Made by a program: the position numbers and the translations under genes
Part shown: piece by piece, positions 19,651 through 30,300 of the stretch
How the letters are laid out: every line of letters begins with the position of its first letter
How positions within the stretch are numbered: the first letter of the stretch is position 1
Notes under the pieces: generated by a model
Databases searched by the model: none
Told to the model about the DNA's origin: nothing
The model's input: the letters and a program-made list of their open reading frames with translations, nothing else
Source: Rickettsiella grylli
GTDB lineage: Bacteria > Pseudomonadota > Gammaproteobacteria > Diplorickettsiales > Diplorickettsiaceae
Direction of reading: 5' to 3'
Assembly: GCF_000168295.1 (NCBI RefSeq)
Contig: NZ_AAQJ02000001.1
Location: 399,001-463,000, forward strand
DNA length: 64,000 nucleotides

Positions 19651-20017
19651 AGGTTTTTCGTATTTAATAAATGTTCGTAAGTTAGCAGGTTTTTTAAAAA
19701 AGGTAAATGGCGCCAACGTTCCTATAAAATGAATACAGGGATCATGAACCAATAAAAGGGATTGAAAATCACTTTATGAACACGATTTGTCGTTTGAAAA
19801 ATGTTTCATCGGATTTTAAATTTATTGATCGCTTTATTTTCTTATACACTAAAAGACGATACTATAGTGCACTTCGAATAGCGATTTTTATTTTTAAGGA
19901 GAGGAATAATTGAACAGCAAACTATTTTTATAAGTTTTATTGAGTTATTTATATCGAAAATAGTTCCGAAAAAATAAAATAATTAATAAAATCATTATCA
20001 AACAAAGGAAGTTTTCT

Positions 20018-21934
20018 GTGACAGTTTCGTATGCGTTATTGCTTAGCGCTTTTTTTCTGGCGCTATTCCAAGGTAGTTTTTCTTTCGTTCGAATAAATCA
20101 AAAGGCAGAACAACAAAAAAGATTTAAATGGATTAAAACGATCACGTGGGTACAATTTATATGCATTGCCGTTGCGGTTGTCAATTTAACCTATGCATTT
20201 TTAGTCAATGATTTTTCTTTTATCTATGTCGTCCAAAATTCGAATACCCACTTGCCTTGGTTTTATCGTCTGTCTGCGGTATGGGCAGGGCATGAAGGCT
20301 CAATTTTATTATGGGTATTTATTTTAAATTTATGGACAGTGAGTGTTCTTGTTTTCAATGAATCCATGGAGTTGGAACGACTGACCTCAGTTTTATCGGT
20401 GTTAGGATTTATTAGCGCTGGCTTTTTATTATTTCTATTGACACTGTCGAATCCATTTAATTTAACATCAGAATTGATCCAGGATGGACGCGATTTAAAC
20501 CCATTACTGCAAGATCCTGGTTTAATCATTCACCCGCCGTTACTTTATATGGGCTATGTCGGTTTTTCAGTTAGTTTTTCTTTTGCGATTGCGGCATTAC
20601 TCAGCGGTCGTTTCGAAAAAAAGTGGGCGGCCGCTATGCGGCCCTGGACGTTAGCTGCGTGGTGTTTCTTAACGTGGGGAATTGTTTCAGGAAGTTGGTG
20701 GGCTTATCGTGTATTGGGGTGGGGAGGCTGGTGGTTTTGGGATCCCGTAGAAAATGTTTCACTATTACCGTGGCTTTCTGGTACCGCTTTAATTCATTCC
20801 TTGTTCGTGGTCGAAAGACAAGAATTATTAAAAACGTGGGTGATATTGCTTGCCATAATAACGTTTGCATTCAGTTTAATCGGCACATTTATCGTGCGTT
20901 CTGGCGTTTTAATTTCTGTTCATGCGTTTGCGGTCGATCCCTGGCGAGGGGTCTTCATGTTAGGGTTATTCGTCGTATTCATCGGATCGGCCTTAAGTCT
21001 TTATGCGTTTAGAATACAATGCTTTCAACAATCCATGACCGCGTTTCATTGGTTTTCGCGTACAACACTTTTAATCCTCAATAACGTTCTACTCAGTGTG
21101 ATGGTGTTTACCATATTATTGGGTACGCTGTATCCCTTAATCATTGAGGTTTTAGGTTTGGGAAAGCTTTCAGTGGGAGCGCCTTATTTTAATTTGGTAT
21201 TAGCGCCATTTGCAGTTTTTTTACTTTTTTTTATGGGCTTATCTTCCTTAACTTCCTGGAAGCATCAAACCCACTATCACCTAAAAAAGATTCCCAATCG
21301 ATTACTCGGTTCGGTGAGTATAAGCATTATTTTAATGAGTCTACTGAGTCGAAAATTTCCTTGGCAAGTATTCATTGGCTTAACGTTGGCTATTTGGATT
21401 GTTTTAAATACGATACCCTTGTTAGTGGAATCCTTTAAAAAAAAATTAAGTGTCAGAACGATTTTGAAAACACAAGGCGCTATGATGATCGCACATAGCG
21501 GCGTTGTTATTGTGGCCATAGGAATCCTTTTAAGTAGCTATTATAGTCGGGAACGAAATGTGGGGATGAGCATCGGAGACAGTTTGTTACTGGCCGGTTA
21601 TCATTTTAAATTACACCATGTGGAGAGTTTGCAAGGACCCAACTATACAGGTGCGGTTGCGCATATTCAGATGAATCATCAAAAAAAACCTATGCTACAG
21701 CCTCAATTGCGTTATTATCCCATAACCAATGTTATGATCAGTAAACCCGCAATCGCTGCTGGGTTTTGGCGCGATTGGTATGTCTCTTTGGCAGAGCCAA
21801 AAGGAAAACAGACCTGGGTCTTACGTTTTTATTATAAACCCTTTGTACGTTGGATTTGGATGGGGGGGATTGTTATGCTGCTGGGTGGTTTATGGGCTAT
21901 TGTTTTGAAACGTTATCCAGCACGGTTTAGATAA
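20018..21934 (+). CDS. ccmF: Cytochrome c heme lyase subunit CcmF
   Basis: Large membrane component of the CcmFGH heme ligation complex; moves heme from CcmE to apocytochrome c. The 638-aa protein has many membrane segments and the WWD motif GWGGWWFWDPVENVS near residue 238; conserved His residues flank it (IIHPPLLYMGYVGF upstream). Start is a GTG with AGGAAG 6 bases upstream. It is coupled to ccmG by TAATG and lies 9.4 kb from ccmC instead of directly behind a ccmE gene. Confidence 0.95.
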   Translation: MTVSYALLLSAFFLALFQGSFSFVRINQKAEQQKRFKWIKTITWVQFICIAVAVVNLTYAFLVNDFSFIYVVQNSNTHLPWFYRLSAVWAGHEGSILLWVFILNLWTVSVLVFNESMELERLTSVLSVLGFISAGFLLFLLTLSNPFNLTSELIQDGRDLNPLLQDPGLIIHPPLLYMGYVGFSVSFSFAIAALLSGRFEKKWAAAMRPWTLAAWCFLTWGIVSGSWWAYRVLGWGGWWFWDPVENVSLLPWLSGTALIHSLFVVERQELLKTWVILLAIITFAFSLIGTFIVRSGVLISVHAFAVDPWRGVFMLGLFVVFIGSALSLYAFRIQCFQQSMTAFHWFSRTTLLILNNVLLSVMVFTILLGTLYPLIIEVLGLGKLSVGAPYFNLVLAPFAVFLLFFMGLSSLTSWKHQTHYHLKKIPNRLLGSVSISIILMSLLSRKFPWQVFIGLTLAIWIVLNTIPLLVESFKKKLSVRTILKTQGAMMIAHSGVVIVAIGILLSSYYSRERNVGMSIGDSLLLAGYHFKLHHVESLQGPNYTGAVAHIQMNHQKKPMLQPQLRYYPITNVMISKPAIAAGFWRDWYVSLAEPKGKQTWVLRFYYKPFVRWIWMGGIVMLLGGLWAIVLKRYPARFR

Positions 21935-22467
21935 TGGTGCGTGCAATGATTTCGCTTATTGTTTTATTGACGCTGGTTTATTTTTTATGGCAAGGTTTAG
22001 AGAACGATCCTTATCGTTTACCGTCTCCTTTAATCAATAAACCCTTTCCTGAGTTTGCAGCGCTTGATTTACAAAAAAATCATTCGATATTACGAAAAAA
22101 AATATTTTTGAATCAATGGACATTGTTGATGGTATGGTCGAGCTGGTGTTTAACCTGTGTGCAAGAACAATCGCTGTTATTAAATTTGAAGAAAAAGAAT
22201 GCAATATCTATATATGGTTTAAATTATCGTGATGAACGAGAACAAGCAAAACAATGGTTAAAACACTATGGTAATCCATTTCAAAAAATTATTTTTGACC
22301 CGGAAGGGACATTGGCGATCGACTTAGGCGCGTATGGTGTGCCAGAAAGTTATTTAATTGATCCCAACGGAATTATTCGTTATAAACACATAGGCCCTTT
22401 AAATGGGGCCATTTGGATAGAAAAACTGCAACCTTTTCTTAAACAGAGAGAACATCGGTTCATGTGA
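21934..22467 (+). CDS. ccmG: Thiol:disulfide interchange protein CcmG/DsbE
   Basis: Membrane-anchored periplasmic thioredoxin that keeps the apocytochrome CxxCH cysteines reduced for heme ligation. An N-terminal signal anchor (residues 5-20) precedes a thioredoxin fold with the active site WCLTC, and GVPESYLIDPNG is the cis-Pro region. The usual CcmG active site is WCxxC, so CLTC is acceptable. It overlaps ccmF by 1 bp and ccmH by 4 bp. Confidence 0.93.
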   Translation: MVRAMISLIVLLTLVYFLWQGLENDPYRLPSPLINKPFPEFAALDLQKNHSILRKKIFLNQWTLLMVWSSWCLTCVQEQSLLLNLKKKNAISIYGLNYRDEREQAKQWLKHYGNPFQKIIFDPEGTLAIDLGAYGVPESYLIDPNGIIRYKHIGPLNGAIWIEKLQPFLKQREHRFM

Positions 22468-22895
22468 GTGTTAATGACATGTTACAAGAAATAGTTAAAA
22501 AAATAGGATTAAGTCGTTTATTTTATATCTTCATTCTTTTTCCTTCGTATGTTTTTTCAGAGGTCAGTGAAACCTATTCGTTTTCCTCTTTGCAGCAGGA
22601 AACTCAATTTGAAACCATTCTTCATGAAATGCGTTGCTTGGTGTGTCAAAATCAAAGTTTAGCCGACTCCAATGCACCGCTTGCAAACGATCTGCGACGA
22701 CTCATTTATCAACATCTTCAAGAAGGAAAATCAGCCCATCAAATAAAAAAATATTTAGTGAGCCGTTATGGCGAATTTATTTCATTTAAACCTTTTTTTT
22801 CATGTAAAAACATGGGTTTGTGGTTGTCGCCATTTATTTTATTGGTTATTAGCCTACTTTGGATATTATACGTAATAAAACGGAATGTATTATAA
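22464..22895 (+). CDS. ccmH: Cytochrome c maturation protein CcmH
   Basis: Small membrane-anchored thiol-reductase of the heme ligation complex. The 143-aa protein has a signal segment (about residues 17-32), the redox motif MRCLVCQNQSLADSNA, and a C-terminal membrane helix. GTG start overlapping the ccmG stop (GTGA). It represents only the N-terminal half of E. coli CcmH; a separate ccmI does not follow. Confidence 0.93.
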   Translation: MSVNDMLQEIVKKIGLSRLFYIFILFPSYVFSEVSETYSFSSLQQETQFETILHEMRCLVCQNQSLADSNAPLANDLRRLIYQHLQEGKSAHQIKKYLVSRYGEFISFKPFFSCKNMGLWLSPFILLVISLLWILYVIKRNVL

Positions 22896-22920
22896 ATGAC
22901 GTGATAAACCGCGTAGACCA

Positions 22921-25509
22921 CTAGGGTTTAAATAAATCTTTATTTAATAATTTTTCAATAGAATTATCCTCCATTGAAAAGGAAGTAGATAATTGCTTAA
23001 ACCAATCTGGAGCTAACCAATTTTCAAGTGAACTATAAAGCTGTTCAAGCGATTGGTTCGTCTCTTGATAGAAAGAATGAACCTGCGTGTGTCTTAAATA
23101 GGGTTTAGTTGATTTTTTGCGTTTAATTAAATCATAAATTTCTACAAAAAACTTAAGGTTAATGAGGATTCGTTCATAATAAGATAAATTTTCAGGCTCC
23201 AAAGGCATTTTATTCAGTAATGTTCGCAGTTTTTTTATACCATCAGGGACTTTTTTTCGAAAGAAGCCCCAACCTAATCGATTCCATTCAGGACTATTGA
23301 CGCTACTTTTTAAATGATTTAACTGAGTGTTAAATTGATTAAGGAAAAGCTTTTGGGATTGTGAGAAAAAAATCCAATGATTATTAGGGAAATCACTAAC
23401 GGTCTTTAAAAGTAATTCTTCGGTTTCTTTTGCCTTTTTTTTAAAATTTAGTCGTTCGATTTGAGTTAAAATAAGATCAGTTTCCCTTTGATTAAATCGA
23501 ATTTCTTTTTCATTTATTAATAGCCGTTCTTTCCAATGATAAGAATTTTTCGTTTTAATAGCTTTCAATTGATCGTCAAGTTCAGCTTTATATTGCTCTG
23601 TTAAAAATTTATTGGTGTTAGAGCACATTAAATAATAGGTTAAATTTTCTTTGCATTGATTTATTTGGATACTTAATTTAAAATGGTCATTGTTTTTTTG
23701 ATATCTTAATAAATAATCTAATTGTGTTTGGTACTGTTTAACGTGTTCATTGTATTCATTAAGTTCTTTCTCAAGCATAATTAAACAGTTCAGTTTACTG
23801 ACCATTTTATTATCGGATAACGTTTCCCATAATTGTTGATCCCCTTTAATAGAATCTATTTTTTCTTTACATTCATTTATCTGATGAATTAATTTTTTTT
23901 CTTCATTTAGCAATTCATAGTTAATTTTTTTTTCGTTAAGCGTATTAATATTTTTTTCTAAAATTTCTTTTCTTTTCTTTATCAGAGCAATAAACAACGC
24001 TTTCAATTGAGTCGCATGGGTTGATAAAAACTTAATTAAGCCCTTTTGGTTTTTTATCAGCTGCTTGCTCATTGACAGTAACTCAGAATCACATTCTTGC
24101 TTTAATGTGTTTTCTTGTTTTAGTATTTCTTTTTCTAATTCTTTTGGATCAATAACCTCTTTTTCTTTCGATGTATTTTTTTGATTTAACGCATCTTTCT
24201 GTTTCAGTACCTCTTTTTGTTTCAGTGCCTCGGTTCGTTCTTTATTGAGCAGTAAATTTGAATTTAATTGGTTACACAAACGGGATAAAATATCGTTATC
24301 ATCAAAAAGAATGAATTGAATAGATTCAAGAAAGGTTTCTAATAAAACAGCGATTTCATTTAAGCGAGCTTTTATATGGGCAAGTTTTTTTATTTTCGAT
24401 AACGCTTTTTCTTTAACCGTTTCTTCTTGATGAGTATTAACCTTTTTCTTCTTATCATCATTTTTATCACTATTCTTTTTATTAGATTTTTTTAATGGTT
24501 TTTCTAACGATTCTTTATAAATCGCTATAAAATTAATATTTTTTAACTGAATGACTAACTTGTGTCGCTTGCGTTCTAATTTTAGTTGCGCGTGTATGGT
24601 TTTTAATAAATCTATCGAATCAATGGTTTTTCCTAATTCACCCAGCTTAAAGTGTTCTATTTCGTCATTTGAAATTTGTCGTTGTATTGATTTTATATCA
24701 AAATTTAATAAGCTATCAAAAAAAGTGGCTTCATGATTGATGTTAATGTGTACGTTACTCAAGCTTTGTTTTGTCACTTTTAAATTTTCTTCTTGTTCAG
24801 CAATTTCTTTTTCAAAATCTCTTGCTTGTTCATATTTAAATTTCTCAAGATCCTTGACGCGTTGCGCTAAAGGTAATATTGCTTTTTCAGGAATTATTTT
24901 TTCTTTCTGATTCATCAAAAAAATTTTTTCTTTTTTTAAATGATTTAATCTAAATCGCAAATTAGCTTCATTTTCATCCCAATGAATAAAATAAATTTTA
25001 TCGTCTAAATTCTTTATTGAAACTAAGTATTCCTGATAGTAATTTAATAACGAACGATAATTTTCAAAAATTTTTTCAATGAAAAAAAGAGTAATAAAAT
25101 CTAATGAAGATTGATTGAGGGTTAATTTTTTTAGTATGAGCAAAAATTGGATTATATTTTTTTCAAGCGTATTCGATTCAGATAATTTATTTTTTAATGA
25201 AGGCAATAAATGGGCTGACAAAAATGAAGTGTCATGTTGAGATAAATAAAGTAAGCGCGAATAATTTTCATCAAACCAATTGTGTAAGCGACTTGATTCA
25301 CATGGAGTGGTTGGATTAATTTGGGCTAAAGTATCACTGACAGTTGAAGATGTCGCCGAAATAAAAGAAATAGGTTGATTAGGCGACGCCACAGTTTCTG
25401 AAGTCAAATTATAGTCATTCGAATTAAAAACCGAATGCGTTGATTTAATGCAACCTTCTAATGGCTTAGGGTTAGATTCAGTGGATGTATTTAAGATTGT
25501 TTCTGTCAT
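22921..25509 (-). CDS. Large coiled-coil protein, candidate effector
   Basis: An 862-aa Lys/Glu/Asn-rich protein with no signal peptide, membrane segment or recognised enzyme domain. Residues 1-70 are Ser/Thr/Asn-rich and probably disordered; about 170-260 and 480-700 show heptad-like coiled-coil character. A short degenerate repeat of the type xLKQKxxLKQK lies around residues 425-450, and a lysine-rich block (KKSNKKNSDKNDDKKKK) near 345. The C-terminal 130 residues look more globular (SPEWNRLGWGFFRKKVPDGI). Its composition and its neighbours in an accessory stretch suggest a secreted effector; that is inference. Confidence 0.7.
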   Translation of the reverse strand: MTETILNTSTESNPKPLEGCIKSTHSVFNSNDYNLTSETVASPNQPISFISATSSTVSDTLAQINPTTPCESSRLHNWFDENYSRLLYLSQHDTSFLSAHLLPSLKNKLSESNTLEKNIIQFLLILKKLTLNQSSLDFITLFFIEKIFENYRSLLNYYQEYLVSIKNLDDKIYFIHWDENEANLRFRLNHLKKEKIFLMNQKEKIIPEKAILPLAQRVKDLEKFKYEQARDFEKEIAEQEENLKVTKQSLSNVHININHEATFFDSLLNFDIKSIQRQISNDEIEHFKLGELGKTIDSIDLLKTIHAQLKLERKRHKLVIQLKNINFIAIYKESLEKPLKKSNKKNSDKNDDKKKKVNTHQEETVKEKALSKIKKLAHIKARLNEIAVLLETFLESIQFILFDDNDILSRLCNQLNSNLLLNKERTEALKQKEVLKQKDALNQKNTSKEKEVIDPKELEKEILKQENTLKQECDSELLSMSKQLIKNQKGLIKFLSTHATQLKALFIALIKKRKEILEKNINTLNEKKINYELLNEEKKLIHQINECKEKIDSIKGDQQLWETLSDNKMVSKLNCLIMLEKELNEYNEHVKQYQTQLDYLLRYQKNNDHFKLSIQINQCKENLTYYLMCSNTNKFLTEQYKAELDDQLKAIKTKNSYHWKERLLINEKEIRFNQRETDLILTQIERLNFKKKAKETEELLLKTVSDFPNNHWIFFSQSQKLFLNQFNTQLNHLKSSVNSPEWNRLGWGFFRKKVPDGIKKLRTLLNKMPLEPENLSYYERILINLKFFVEIYDLIKRKKSTKPYLRHTQVHSFYQETNQSLEQLYSSLENWLAPDWFKQLSTSFSMEDNSIEKLLNKDLFKP

Positions 25510-26035
25510 TCAATCGCTCCCTAATTCGATAAAAAATGTTACTTTCAAAATAATTTTTTAAAAATTTGATAAACGGATATGGAATTTTTTATCATTATAG
25601 TTTAACAAGTTTTTTTAGATTTCAAAAATTTTTTTATATGAACCATGGTTATTATGAGTAACAAAACAAAATAGGATATGATCAAGCAACGCGTACTCGC
25701 TGAAAAAACGTAAAGTGGATAGAATCCATTGTCCAGACCTTTCAATAGTGCGGTTAACTTCGTTATTAAATATAAATAAACTTTTTTATGATAAAAAAAT
25801 ATTACTACTCTTAACTCTTAGGAAGTCTAATGGATGGATAGCCAGTTGTGCGTGGAAAGCATCTTTACAAGAAATCAATGTTCTTGTTTGCCAGATTTAC
25901 ACTTCCAAGCTAAACAATGGGAATCATGCCCATCATTTTTATAACGTTCCCTTGTGCGTTCTTCATTAAGAACAATAATTTTTTCGTGTCATTCTGAAGG
26001 AATTCTAACGGATGCGTGAGTAGATCTTTTAAAGA
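25510..26035. other. Gene-free accessory spacer with repeat fragments
   Basis: No credible complete gene. A stretch at about 25917-25951 (tcatgccc.tcatttttataacgttcc) recurs at 63552-63582, with a few differences; both copies lie next to Rpn-family fragments. The segment around 25985-26025 (gtcattctgaaggaat) resembles the short dispersed repeats common in intracellular bacteria. A possible 84-codon + strand frame (25715-25969) has no family likeness. Confidence 0.4.
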
Positions 26036-26706
26036 TTAATCCTCTAAATTCAATAAATCTTGATCAGAAAGCCCTGTAACGTCTTTAATATATCCACGAT
26101 CAGTTCCTTTCGCCAGCATTCTCTTCGCAATCTTTAAATCTTCTTCGTACCGACCTTGCTGTAGACCTCTCTGTAGACCTTGCTGTTCAATTTTATGTGC
26201 AACACTCATAATATCTTCCTCATAGATGCGAATTGTTTGTAACTGTTCAAGGAGCATTTTAACGTTATCCGTATCGGTCTCTCGAAAGGTATAATACAGT
26301 AACGTTTGGCATTGTTCACGGGTCAGATACCCCTTTTTAAGCTCGCCGATGATATGCTCTATCCCATCTTGGATATCGCGATTGAAGGCCGCATACTTTT
26401 GAGCAAAATCGAGAATTGCTATACTCCCATGGCCTCGTATCGCATCGTCTGACAGCGCGGTGATATCAATAATAGGATACGGTCTTAAGTAAATCTTTTC
26501 AGCAATTGTTTTATTTTTTCCGAAGCAATCAAAAATATTCCCCGTGTAAGGATACGGCGTCACTTTACCGCGATAGTATAACATCGCCACGACAATCGGC
26601 AAAAAGGCATGTCCTTGTTTAAGATGTTGATCCATAATGGCATGCACATAGCGCGCGATTTTAAACGGGGTCATTTTATCCGGCGTTGTTTCGTGTTCAA
26701 TTAACG
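26036..26706 (-). pseudogene. Rpn-family nuclease/transposase, 5'-truncated
   Basis: C-terminal two-thirds of a recombination-promoting nuclease (Rpn/YhgA-like, PD-(D/E)XK). From the ATG at 26674 it encodes 212 aa, but homology runs upstream through LIEHETTPDK to about 26706, where an in-frame TAG follows at once, so the first 80 or so residues including most of the nuclease core are missing. ILPIVVAMLYYRGK-like and YYTFRETDTDNVK segments and the QQGLQRGLQQGRYEE repeat-like tail are family typical. Related fragments occur at 34.8 kb and 63.6-64.0 kb. Confidence 0.8.
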
Positions 26707-26901
26707 GGGGCGAGCTATTGCGGAGTTAAACGTTTGGAACAAGCATGCAAGCAATTAGATGATTATATTTGCGAAAAGGGTCCTTATGAACAAGCGAGTA
26801 TACTTTATCGACACTTGATTCAAGAAATGGAGGCGAGGCTGCACAAACAGTGTGTGAAGAATATCTTAAATAGTAAAAATTTAATTTATTATTTACGATA
26901 A
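26704..26901 (+). pseudogene. C-terminal fragment of an Hpt domain
   Basis: The + strand encodes TGASYCGVKRLEQACKQLDD followed by a helical tail ending at 26901. This matches the segment just after the phosphoaccepting His in Hpt domains of BarA/LetS-like hybrid sensor kinases (H-K-L-x-G-A-x-x-x-G-V-P-R-L). The break falls right where His-Lys-Leu should be, against the truncated Rpn gene, so the fragment cannot take part in phosphotransfer. It is the 3' end of a lost sensor kinase gene. Confidence 0.55.
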
Positions 26902-27111
26902 ATTGGAATAGTGATAAGGAGAGCGCTTAAATTCCATCAAATTACTACGACTGATGCCAGGGTTCTGATGGTAATCTTCTATAGAAAGATCATACATGCT
27001 AGGTCGAAAGGCTTTCTCAGACGCTATAATCTTCAGCATAAAACCTCCAAGCCTTTCTTCTTCATTAGCTGCAATATAAGCTTGTTTGTCTTCTTTTTTT
27101 ATAAAGCGCAA
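26893..27111 (-). pseudogene. N-terminal fragment of phage-type exonuclease (PD-(D/E)XK)
   Basis: A 72-aa frame containing MYDLSIEDYHQNPGISRSNL and MEFKRSPYHY, which resembles the N-terminus of RecE/exodeoxyribonuclease VIII-type phage nucleases (S/N-x-E-x-Y-H-x-x-P-G-I-S-x-S followed by SPxHY). The homology stops abruptly at HY, then a stop codon follows at the border with the Hpt fragment, so only the first tenth or so of the gene remains. The native start may be an internal Met (27039). It indicates a former prophage or phage-like element. Confidence 0.5.
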
Positions 27112-27225
27112 TCAATGCAATAAACCACATGAGCATTTTGTGAGGGTTACTAAGATTCTAGGAGCTAGCTGAATGCTTTTAAAACTGATAGAATTTGGCG
27201 CGTTTTTGGTAATTTTTCTAAAATG

Positions 27226-27302
27226 CGGGGTGTAGCTCAGCTTGGTAGAGCACTAACTTCGGGAGTTAGGGGCCGGAGGTTCGAATCCTCTCATCCCGAC
27301 CA
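27226..27302 (+). tRNA. tRNA-Pro (anticodon CGG)
   Basis: A 77-base cloverleaf with encoded CCA. The acceptor stem CGGGGTG pairs with CATCCCG (one G-U), the D-arm is GTAGCTCAGCTTGGTAGAGC, the anticodon stem CTAAC/GTTAG encloses the loop TTCGGGA (anticodon CGG), and the T-arm is GGAGGTTCGAATCCTC. A T-run follows at 27304. It separates the fragment graveyard on its left from the giant gene on its right and could be an integration site, though I found no second copy of its 3' end here. Confidence 0.97.
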
Positions 27303-27372
27303 GTTTTTTAGTAAAAAATAACAGGATTAAGTTTATAAAAAAATTGAAATAAGATAACTAAAAGGATTTACT

Positions 27373-30300
27373 GTGCTACAAATAGGAAATGAAACTCAAC
27401 AATTTTATCGTTATTCTAAGTTAAGTCCATTAATGGAGATAGAACACTCCAATAAACAAAAAAATTCTTCACAGATTAAACGAGCGCCATCAGTTAATAC
27501 ACTTGTCGAAGCTACTGCAAAAAACGATTTTAGTTATTGGTTAAGTCAAGAAGATATTGCTGACATTGCTCGGATAGAATTTAATCAATTCCGCAGTAGA
27601 GCCGAAAACAATGCTGAATTTGAAATATTAGGTTCCATGGCGCAATTATCTTCTACCGTAGAATCCTTTCAAAAAAAAATTAAAGCGAATAAATGGAACA
27701 AAGCGTTGCTTACGTTAATAATGAATCTTGAAAATTTACATTGGGTTACTCTGCTTATATCTTATAAAAATAATAATTATGTTGCTTATTATGTAGATTC
27801 GAAAAATAATCCTATTCCTCAAAATTATTTTAAACTGCTTTTTAATCAATATTTAGTGCACCCAATAATAAATGTAAACTCAGGCTATATGCAACAAAAA
27901 GACGGCTTCAATTGTGGTTTATGGGCACTCGAAAATGCGGTGGACCTCAATGCAATGTTTGATCACAACGAACCGCTTGATTGGTTAAGTAAAGCATTGA
28001 GACGGGTGCGCGATGAAAATTATTTTGAAGGGAAAAGAATATTATTATCCGAAAAAATTGCCAAGGATCCTCTATGGAAAGAACGTCATTTAGATTTTTT
28101 TCGTCCTAATAAAATATCTAAAAAATCGCAATTATTCGATGACTCAACTACGCTAGATAAGGTTACACATGACTCTAAACGATTAAAAGGCTCTCCTAAC
28201 CAAGAAGAAAAGGTCGCGGCTTTATTAGACGTCTTTGTTACCACGTTTTTAAGTTTTTTTTTAAAAAATATAGGTATTTATCATCTACTTGCTAAGGAAA
28301 AACGATTAACAGAGGAAGCGCTTAAAGCTGAAATAAAAACGGGCGCTACAGGCGCTTTATTTGGTGTATATATTGCCGATAGCCTTGTAGGTCTAATCCC
28401 TGCATTGGTTGCTTCATTGAGAGCAATAAGTGGTAAGTACTATATATCAAAAGATAAGGCGCAAAAGATAACTCACTTTTTTTCTAATGTCGAATTAGTA
28501 AATTTAGATTCTCTGCTAACTGAAGTAGCTGTTGATATTTTTTACAGCTTTGAAAGTCAATTTATGCAGGTAACCGACAAAGCAGGTGAAAAAGTAGCAA
28601 TAGAGAAACTCGCAGAGGATGCAGTCGAACGAATATTCAACGCTATCAATAAGCTTTATGATGTTAATAGCGGTTTTTCTAAACAATTGCTAGAAGAAGG
28701 GGTGTTAAAAGGTGCATCGGAAAAATTTTTCGATCCTAATATCAAAGAGATTGCACTGACAACTTCGGGTTATATGATACTAAACAAAGAAGGAAAAAAA
28801 ATTAATACCAGTAAATTATATGAACATACAGGTTTAGTAGAACTTGGTGCAAATAACCAGCCTAATAAATTTTATGCGACTAAAAAATATTCACGTCATA
28901 GATATGGTTATCGGCGTCTATTTGATTGGGAAAAAGAAGCCAACGGTGAATTGAAGAAAAATTTGAAAGAACAATATGTCAATGATCAATTTCTTCAGGC
29001 ACATGATATTTCTCAATTTTTTTTAAGACGATATTCCTATGTTTTGTCTCAAGAAACTAACCAAGCGGAAGCAGCACGTCTTTTATATAAAATTAAAAAT
29101 TATCAATTTCCGCAACCGGTTATTAAGGAACAAACGAATAAAAAGTCAATTTATTTTAATTTAAGAAAATCAGTAAAAAACTTTAGTGGAAGAATTGAGA
29201 TTCTTACAACCTTGCATCACACATTAATATCGGAAAGAACGATAGCCATAGTTCCTAATTGGTCCGCTTTATCGATTTCTTCAGATAAAAATATAGCAGC
29301 CACGAGCGGTAGTGATTCATCATCAGCTTCAAGTGGTTCCCTGTTATCCATTAGTGGATTGGGAGGAATAGGAAAAACACAATTAGCTTTACGCTATGCG
29401 GAGCTTTATGCGCATCATTATGATCATAATGTGTTATGGATTGATGCAGAAACTGTTGAGAATATAAACTACTCCTTTAAAAAACTCTCTAAAAAGCTAG
29501 AAATTTCTATCAGTGATTACGGACAAGAAAAAACACTTGAAGAAATTGTAGAAAATGCTTATGCGTATTTTTCGGATAGAAAAAGTTTATTTATATTTGA
29601 TAATGTTGAGAATTATCGTGCAATCGAAACTTATTTGCCTAAAACACGACCTGACAATAAACCCACGGTGCTTATAACTTCACGTTACGCTAATTGGGAT
29701 AATGTCGCGACTACGATGAAGCTTAATGTATTTACCGAACATGAAACTCAAGAGCTTATTCAGAAATCATTGGGCCTGCAGGAGAATACTCCACTTGAAA
29801 TAATACTGCAATTAAATCAATTACTTCAAGGTTTACCGTTAGCCCTACAACAAGCGCTGGCTTATATTAAATTACAAAGAGTTTCTGATAGTCTTTTTTC
29901 ATTTAAAGATTATATTGAACTATATAAAGAAAAAAAGAAAGAATTATTAAATTTTGACTTTAAAAAATATTCTAATGATCCTTATTTAGAAACTGTTTTT
30001 ACAACATGGCTTATTACGTTATGTAAAATTAAATCTAATCCAAGGGGTGAAGATGCAATAGAAATTTTAAATATTATGGCTTATTTAAATCCAGATAGTA
30101 TTTCAATTAAAAAATTTGATTATTTAAATAAGATTTATTTTCCAAAATTATTCGATCTCCCTAGTATTACCTTTTTATTAAGCAGTTACTCTATGATTCA
30201 TTCGCACGGCAAAGAAAATGTATATGCCATTCATCGATTAGTTCAACAGGTCATACGGATTAATCTCGAAGAGAATCAGGAAAAATTTAAAGCATTAGTC

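Noticed and set aside
20623-21012. 129-codon frame inside ccmF
   Set aside because: Lies in another frame wholly within the conserved ccmF coding sequence, including its WWD motif.
25715-25969. 84-codon + strand frame before the Rpn pseudogene
   Set aside because: No good ribosome binding site, no family likeness, and it overlaps a short repeat that recurs non-coding at 63.55 kb.
27226-27302. tRNA-Pro as attachment site of an island carrying the giant genes
   Set aside because: The tRNA is complete and I found no second copy of its 3' end to the right in this window; no integrase gene is adjacent.
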